From Apostichopus japonicus (lineage: Eukaryota; Echinodermata; Holothuroidea; Aspidochirotida; Stichopodidae): DNA of 64,000 nucleotides. Positions 12,701 through 21,700 of the stretch are shown in pieces. The DNA lies in NCBI RefSeq assembly GCF_037975245.1, contig NC_092564.1, positions 26,095,484-26,159,483 of the forward strand, given 5' to 3'. The position numbers and the translations under genes are program-made. Each line of letters opens with the position of its first letter. Within the stretch, counting starts at the first letter, position 1. The notes under the pieces were generated by a model that had not been told where the DNA came from, searched no databases, and saw only the letters and a program-made list of their open reading frames with translations.

Positions 12701-15700
12701 TAATATTGTGACGAGCCCGGCTCCTCCGATAGTAAAACTATATCGGGACTCGCGATAGAAAGGTACTGGGGTTATCTTTATGCCGTATTTATGCTTCTTC
12801 AGGAGATGTCTCGAACGGAAGAAAACAATGAGTTCACAGAAAAAAAATTTGACAAGATCGGATTTGATTATTGATTCGGTATAATTTCTTCTCTGTCGAT
12901 TCTCTTTACAAATAAAACTAAATTACAATGATTTGACTTGACTTGACTCCGTCAATTAAAAGGAGTGATGAAATGGTAACGAAGCAATGACGAAGCGACG
13001 AACTGGTCACGGAGTGATAAATTTCTGACGGAGTGATAAACTTTCGGTAGCATGCTGCCTTTTATACCTTACTTCTATAAAATCCCTCTGCGCACAATCA
13101 GTAGGCAGCCAATAACCTGACCATCCTGTATTAACTTAACGATATAAAAATAAGTGCGCTGGCACTGATCTGCCCTGATTGGTTGGGAGTTTGGAAGTCC
13201 ATCCCCTTTCTATGGAAACTTCCATACCACGTGAGAGAACCTTCTCGAATGTTCCACAGACATAATGGAATCTATTTTGGGAAAAGGCCCTGTACCAAGA
13301 TTCAATAAGATAGTTAAAAACTTCTCGTGGGAAAACTGAATCCATGACCTAGATAAATACATAAGAGGCCTGTAAGGTGTCTCGATGGAGTGTTTCGGTA
13401 ACATCAAAGAGATGGTATCACTATTTCATAACATCCCCCTTAATCTTTTAAAATTTTTAGATACTCCAAAATTTTAACATCATACTGCTTTAACTTATCA
13501 TAATCTCAAGAAGGTAGAGTACTGTAAGGTATCTTGATGGAGTGTTTCGGTAACATCAAAGAGATGGTATCACTATTTCATAACATCCCCCTCAATCTTT
13601 TAAAATTTTTGGATACTCCAAAATTTTAACATCATACTGCTTTAACTTATCATAATCTCAAGAAGGTAGAGTACTGTAAGGTATCTCGATGGAGTGTTTC
13701 GGTAACATCAAAGAGATGGTATCACTATTTCATAACAATAAAGAATGTCGTGTCTGTGGAGATGTTCAAAACTGTTTTAATGACACACCTGTTTTCATTG
13801 TTCTAATCGTTATGTTTACTCTTATTGTATATTGTGTGCATATCTTTGACTTTCTTTTGTACAGCGCGCCGAGACTTTATTGTAAGTTGCGCTACATCAG
13901 AACTGTTTTTTATTATTATTATTACGTATTGCATAACCCAGCAACCCTGTCAATTCTTCGTCCTGCAAATACTAGTTCGGGGAAGATATTAAAAAATAGA
14001 AAAGGAAGATGAGCAAAATACCTGTAACAGACTGGTTTCAAGAACTTGTATCTCATCTTTCTGTTTCATGCAGATGGCTTCTTTCAATTTCAACTACAAA
14101 CATAAAAATGATGAAAACAAGGGGTGGAAAATTGAGGAATAACTCAGTGTAAACAAAAGATAATCTCATGTTGAAGTGAGGTAAAAAAAAAAACAGCTGT
14201 GGTTTTCAAAAGAAAAATATTTTTATAATGCTTGCAATTTTTTTTTTACTATAAACTAGATATGACATATCACTCAACAGCAACAAGTTTTAGGTATTAC
14301 TGCTAAATACAGACTTTCAACAAGTCTTACAATCAGTAAATAATAATGTCTGTCGCTATACAGAGGTAAAAAAAATCCTAAACATTGTTTGACAAGAACA
14401 ATGTCCAAACTAAACACACATGAGCTGAGGAGGGTGAAAGATTAAAGAGAGCCCACTGTTAAAGTGGAATGTGTGGATCCTTGCCAAGTTAATGTTAGAA
14501 AATAACAACCATACAGTGGCGAAGCAATTGCAAATTTCACTGAAGCAATATATATTATAAAGTAAACTTGATGGAAGAAGAATTATTTTTTGAAGGAACA
14601 TAAGCTTTCAGCTCATTACAATAAAATAAAAAAATGGAGTAAAAAAAGGTCAAATGTTTTTGAGTCACCATGTTTACATGGTTTTACAGACTTTGACTTA
14701 TGTTGTTGCAAATGACCTTTGACCTCCACCAATTTCCAAAGGGTTCTTGTACTTACCAAGCTGGATCTACATACCAAGTATGAAGTTCAACAAACATGTA
14801 CTTTTTGACTTATCGTGTTCACAAAGTTGTCAGACTTTAACCTTCACAGAAAAAAAAACTTGTACACAGTAAGCCAGATCCACATAGTTACCCACATAAG
14901 TTAATCCGTAATGAACTTTTTGAGGTACGGTGTTTACAAGCAATTGTCACAAACACACACGCACACACACGCACCTTATTTTTGTTTTCCTCTTCAATAA
15001 TCTCTTTACTGGCTTTGATATCCGAGAAATCGTTCGTCTTAGTTGCTAGGTTCTCCTCAAGTTCTTCACATCTCTCTTTCCAGTGTGAGAGTTCGGATGT
15101 TAGCTCTTCAAAACTCTGAAATGGTAATGTGTTTTTTTCCAAAATTTCCGAAATAAATAAATGTACTCAAAATAAGATCACGCTTTAGACAGGTAATCAG
15201 AGTTTTTTCATTCACAAGGCTAATGAGCAAGCAATTAATGAATTTGATTCAAATGAGAATATTTAAAAAAAAAAACATGATAGAATTCTACACATTAAAA
15301 TAGCAAATTGGTAAGTTGAAGAAATGGGGGCTTTTGCTTTACTCTTGTCAAGCTGGTGTCCCACACTGTTATGGGATGGATACATTGCACAGCACAAGAA
15401 AAAAATCACCTAACCCAGCTAAAGCACTGAAAAAACAACTTCTAAGCATGTTGTAGCTTGCTGAAATTGTTGGCTTTAATTGCTTATATACAAATGTAGC
15501 AATGTCTAGCAAGTTCGGACCAGCCAGTTGAATATCATTAACTTAATTACTGTAATTTGATTTTCTGTCAGTCTGTGACATATTTTTTATTGTTTTTTGT
15601 TTTATTGTTTTTATCGTTATTGTTTTTATTTGTTTTTCATATTTTTTATCAAAATTGGAGGAATCACTATCTTTCACCAGTAATAGTTGATGTTTACCTT

Positions 15701-18700
15701 TCAAATGGACTAAACAAGCTCTCAGATAAGGAAACACATGAACAAAACATTCCCAAAAGATACTGTATCTTGCAGAATATCTGTTTGGAAAAGATTAAAA
15801 CAAACATGAGACAACGACATTACCTCCAGTTTTTCTTGATATTGCATGGCCTCTGAGCTCCGTTGGAATTCTATCGCAGACACCTCTCTCTCCATGACCA
15901 TCTTCGAGTTCTGACATTCTTCTTGCGAACTTTTCAATCTCTCCTGCAGCAGTTCTATCTCCTCTTGTTTCTCCGCCAATTGTTCCTTCTGTTTCTCGAT
16001 CTTTTGGGAGTAGTCTACCGATGTCTCTCGGGCGCAGTCCAGAGCCGCATCCAGCGATGCGATGGTTTCTTCTCTCTCCGACAATAGTTCCTTGTCCTTC
16101 TCCGAGATGTCTAACAGACTCTCGTACTCCGATTTCAGAGTCTCGTTCTGTGACGTGATCGCATCGCAGTTCCCCTGAATGATCCGGTGGTCTTTCATCA
16201 ACTTGTCGTATTTTTCTTCCAACTCTGTCCTCTCCCTCTCCGCGGTGTCCGCACCGGTCTGCACCTCCAGACTTTCCTTCCTGAGAGTTTCCGAATTTCT
16301 GATCAATTCTTCCTTTTCGAAGGTAACCGTCTCCAGCTCGTTTTTAAGTAATTTAAACTGTTCTGTCATGAACTCCACTTTATTTTCATGTTCTTGTATC
16401 ACCTCTGTGATGGTCCTCTCGTGAGTTTGCTCGATGCTCGCCTTCTCCTGATCGCTGGCGACATTCTTATCGTCCACACTCTTCTCCAGTACCGTCACTT
16501 TTGCAGATTCGGCGACTAATTCCTCTTCCAGACGGAGAATTCTCTCTTCCAATATTGAATTCTGGGATATCAAGGACTCCCTTTCATCCTTCGCTTCCGC
16601 TTCGGCCGTTTTCAAAACACTGTTCTCTTCCTCTAAAGCATTGCACTTCACTTTAACTTCCTTGGATTTCTCTTTGACTTCTTCCGCCAGGCGCTTGAAC
16701 TTTTCCACCTGGAGAAGTAGATCGTTCTTTAATTGGTCATCGGAAACCTTAATCTGATTGGCTTCGGTTTCTTTCTTCACGATCTCTGCTCTGGCTTCAG
16801 TCAATTCTGCCTCCAATTTTTCGATCCTTTCGTCTCTCTCCGTCTGAGATGAGACAACCTCATCCATTTTGTGCTGGAATGTGTCTGTTTCTTTATTTAA
16901 ACTCTCCCTTGCCAGTATCTCATCCTCCAACCGCTTCTGCAAATCTCCCATCTCCTCTGCTTGTCTCTCCGTCTTCTCTTTCAGATTCTCCTTCTCGTAC
17001 TGGAGGTCACTGAACTTACCTTCCAGGGCCCTCAGGAAGCCCGGCAGGCTCTTCAGGACGTCCGCAATGGGCAGGCTACCCTTTCGATTGTGTGGCAAGT
17101 AATACTTTGGCAAGTCGGATTCTGACGACAATTCCGGCATATTTTGGAGCATCTGGTCACACGACTCGAGAATGGCCACCACCGAATCCTTCCTGGCCTT
17201 CGTTTCCGAGGCAGCTTGGTTCACCTGATTGGTCTTTTCTTTCAGTCTGAGATCTCGATCCAAGACGAGGTTCCTCCTCTGTTCGGCTGTGAGTTTCCAC
17301 TCTTCTAGTTCCTTCGTCAAATTGTTCACCTGTCTTCTGTGTTCCTCTAATGCTATCACCTCTCCGACCGCATCTCTCCTCTCTACAGGCGTAACCTTTG
17401 ACCCCTGTGCCTCTTCTAGTCCAACTTTGACCTCTTTTATCTCCTGTTGGGAAGCCGAGATGCCCTCTTCTAAACGACTGAGGGCACCATCCAACTTGTT
17501 CACGTCCGGTTCACTGTTTTCCCTCTCCCCGGCGGGATCCACTCCGAGTAAGTTCTCCAGTTTGGAATAAAATTCTGTCTTCATATTGTTCAGTTCTTTG
17601 TCCTCGCTTTGGACGGTCGATAATCGTATGAAGAGCGATCTCAATAGACTAACAGACTGGAACTCCTGCGAGAGTTGATCGGCCCGGGACGTCAGATTGC
17701 CGTCCATCGTCGCGGTCAATCTCTCGGCCCTTTCCTCCAAGCTTTGATTTTTGGTTTCGGCATCTCTCAGACTCATTCTCAATCTGGCCTCCACCTCCCT
17801 CAGATGCTGCATCTCCATCTCACTGCCCTTGAGTTTGACCTCCAGCTCGCCGATCCGTTTCTGATGATCCAGGCTCTCCCCCCTCTGTTCGTCTTCATGC
17901 TTCTGTCTCATCGTGGATTCGCTCGTCAGCTGCAGCTTCAGCGTCTCCACCCGCTCCCCTAACTCGTTCGTAATCCTCTGGTGTTCTCTGCTCATGGAAT
18001 CCACTTCCTGCAAAGCCTTCTCTCTCTCTCTCTGAGCAGTCTCCATCTCGGCAACGGCCTGGTCGCTCCTGTAGACGAGTTCTTGATTCCGCCTCTGCGA
18101 CTCCTCCAACTCGGAACTCATCCTGGCTTCGTTTTCCACGGCGAGGCTTTTGCACTCTTCCAGTTCGGTCTGGGACGCTTGAAGCTGATGCCGTAAGTCT
18201 CGGTTGTACTTCTCACATTCCGCCAGCTCTCCTTGCAGTCTCTCGAGTTGATTATCCAAGATGGCCGAGTCTACCTCCGTCATGGATTCCATGCCTCTAC
18301 TATCTGCTTGGCTTGGCTTTTGTAGGAGAAAAAAAAAGTCAATTTAAAACTAAAAAGTTATTCAAAAATTGAAAACATAATAATTATATCAGAAAACATA
18401 AACCATATATATAATACTCAAACAGGGAAATGGAATATACAAGCAGTCCACAAACTTTTTAGACACATGACCAAGAAGCTTCATATGGACTGAGCCATAC
18501 CCGACCAGATGCCCCTCCCCCCCCTTTTCCCTTACCATTACAAATTGAAGGTCAGAATGCATGGAAGCTAGCACTGGGACTATGCATTTAATGTTCAAAA
18601 TTAAAGTTTGTGGATCTTCATCGACAAGCTCTGAAAACTGTGGATAAAATTTTCCAATGTCTGGAAAAATCTGGCGACCCACTGACATTATTTGTGACCC

Positions 18701-21700
18701 ACATGGTTGACGGATTGTGGGTGGACACAAGTAAAATTGGTACCTTGAATTTTACAATGGCAAAAGGAGAGGGAGGTGATTGGTATGTGGTCTATGAATA
18801 ACAACGAGGAAGACATAGTAACTGATTATCATGGAGAACTTTACACAGAAATCATTAAAAAAGAGTACCAACTTTTGTTTTAATATCAAATTCTTTAATA
18901 TGGAAGTGAGAATGACTAAGGTACCCCCTTCCTTAATTCCTAAGCACCTTCCTCCTCCTTTATCAAAAGGTGCAAAAGAAAAGTACAATCAGGTAATTCC
19001 TCCAAGACAAAAAGTGAACAAAAGGCAGTAAAGGAAGCAAAAGAAGTGAAACCTAAAAAAGACACGTTCTTTCTAACAAACTTTTGCCTCCATCTCAGAG
19101 ACTTTTGTACTCTCTTCTCTTTTATAAAGGTATAAACTAGCTTAAACAGCTCGGTAAAACAATATCCATCATAATCAGGGGTAGCACACACACCTGCGAG
19201 TTTATGCTAGCCATACTGGAGGAGCGAGTGGGTGGGTTCCACAGGTACAGACCAACGCCTATGGCACTTCTGGCAAAGGTCGGCCATGCTGTGTCTAGTT
19301 CCTGTCCTGAAGGGGTCAGGTCGAATTGAATATCATTAAGATCATAGAAGTCATTGACAACTGCGGAAAAAGCCCCTGGCTGGCGGAGTATGGAAGATTC
19401 ATTGTACCATTGTCTGGGCACAGGAGGAGAGAATAGTAAAGAAGGGTTAATCAATGGCAACGGCTTAGAAAAGCATGGTGAAAAGGGGGGGGGAGGGGTG
19501 GGAGGGAAGGAAGGAAGGAAACTTCTTACAGTTTTCTGTAGTAAATAAAGTATGAAAAAAAGCTTGCTATATTGGTAAGAAAGAAATGGGAAAGCACTGC
19601 AATGTCATAGTAATTTTGGAAAACATGATTATCACAGAAATGGAGCTCTTTGGCAACTTTCGTTTACCGCAAAGGAGTGGAGTTTTGTCGTCAAGGGAGC
19701 CAAAAAGTCATAATAATAATATTTAACTTAGATGATCTCAAAAGTGTTAATCATTCAACGGATAAATGGATGCGAATATGGGAGTAGCAAGTAGCTTAAT
19801 AAATTACTGATTAGTTACTACAGCAACCACATAGTTCCCTATGGTAAAACTATATTGTAAAATACATCTTTAAGCAGAAAGGAATAGTGGAAACTTGCTT
19901 ATTTTGGTCTGTGCTTAAAATTGCTTCAAAGCGGGAAAGCCATTTTACAGTAACTGGGTAGCTACACTTAACACATTTCATATCTTCAGCCTAATATGAA
20001 ATGAAGGTGATTTTTTATCTCTTAAAGTGTTTGTTATAACTGCAAATTCTTCCTGTCAATATTGTTAACTGTTTCCACAATAAAAACTGTACTTTGTTTG
20101 AATGTTTTCAAGAAGGCATGGATTGAATATTAAAGAAGTTTTATGGGATTTTCATCGATTCAACTCACAAAGATGCTGCTATGTCACACCATATATGCAT
20201 TATGCAGTACAAACATATACAGTGACTGTTGTAATTCTTGTCACTTAGAAAGATGAAATTTGCTAGTTGTGTAGCCATGGTCCAAAATAACTGGGAGACA
20301 GTAAAGTTATGCCCTCCCCCCACCCTTCCCTCCCCTATCATAATTAATGCCCTCTCCAACCCTTCCCTCCCCCATCATAATTAATGCCCTCCCCCAACCC
20401 TTCCCCCCCCCCCACATCATTACATAACTTGCCAAACAGCCTGTTAGATCCCTGCAACTAAATTCCAGAAACATATTTTTTTGTCAATGCTTAGTAGCAC
20501 CATAACCAATTGCAGACACAATTTTCTATCATAGCAAATTAAAAGAGCAACACCAGAAACATAAAACTTTCATCATTCATCCAACCAAGTTGTTGAGTGA
20601 TAGTTCTGTGCATCAGGGGGAAAAGAGAGTACACATGATAGGTAAAAATAGACACAAATGGCTCCTGATTAAACTCAAGTGGTTCATGGCTCAACCAAAA
20701 TATCACATGTGAACCAGGGGCCACTTTACACAAAAAGTGGTATCTAGTCCTGCAAGCCTTTTAATTTCAATGTCAGAATGTAGCCTATACCCACTACAGT
20801 ATAAATATTTCACATTTCAAATTATTGGTACCTTAGTTGGAGAGCCTTCAAACACTTCCTTCAATGTGATGAAACTCAAAATTGAACTTTAAGTGGGTTT
20901 ACCTTTTCTTTGGCCTTTTGTACAGAGATTTGTCCATGATTTACTTTGACAATATTCAGTCAAGCTATTTTGATGGAATTAATTGGAAATGACCCTGTCA
21001 TGTACACTCAGTACTTAACCTGTTGCTTGCATGTTCAAACTTCAAACAAACACAGAGTTTATACTAAACTCAACATTCAAGAGAGTTTCTAGCATACAAC
21101 TGTATCTGATATATATTCCCCTTTCTCTCCGCTACCATACTGCTCCCCACCCTTCCTCTCCCCCCCCTTCCTCTCCCCCCCCCCTTCTCTTCATCAAATA
21201 CTGACCTTGTTATTTCTTCACTGGACACACACTGTTGCAGGGTGTCACCGAGTCTATGATGTACAAGGCTATATCTGATGAAGGCTCTGCCTCTCCCTAA
21301 CGATGTTTTGACCTGATAAATAATTAGTGAAATTTGAGGTGAATTATTCCCTTATATAATTAATATTGTTCTGTGATTTTACAATGGCTAAGTAAATATA
21401 GATATATATGTAAATAAATATATATAAATATTGGTTGGTTGGTTCGATACCGTCATGACTGACAGCTCGTGACGTCAACAATGGCACGCCATTTCTGACG
21501 ATCCTTGGCAAGAGAATAAAGATCTTGAAGAGAACTCGATCCGACCAAAGATTTTATTTGGTCAAACCATCTGGTCCTGGGTCTACCAGGTTTTCTGCTC
21601 CCTTCAACTCGACCTTGCATGATGACTTTCTCAATACAGTCTCCTTCTCTTCTTGCAATGTGACCAAAGTAGCTTAACATTTGGCTCTGGATGATGCACA

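Noticed and set aside
13689-14012. 107-codon frame
   Set aside because: It crosses the junction of the LTR-like insert and the LINE tail, so it is an artefact of nested insertions.
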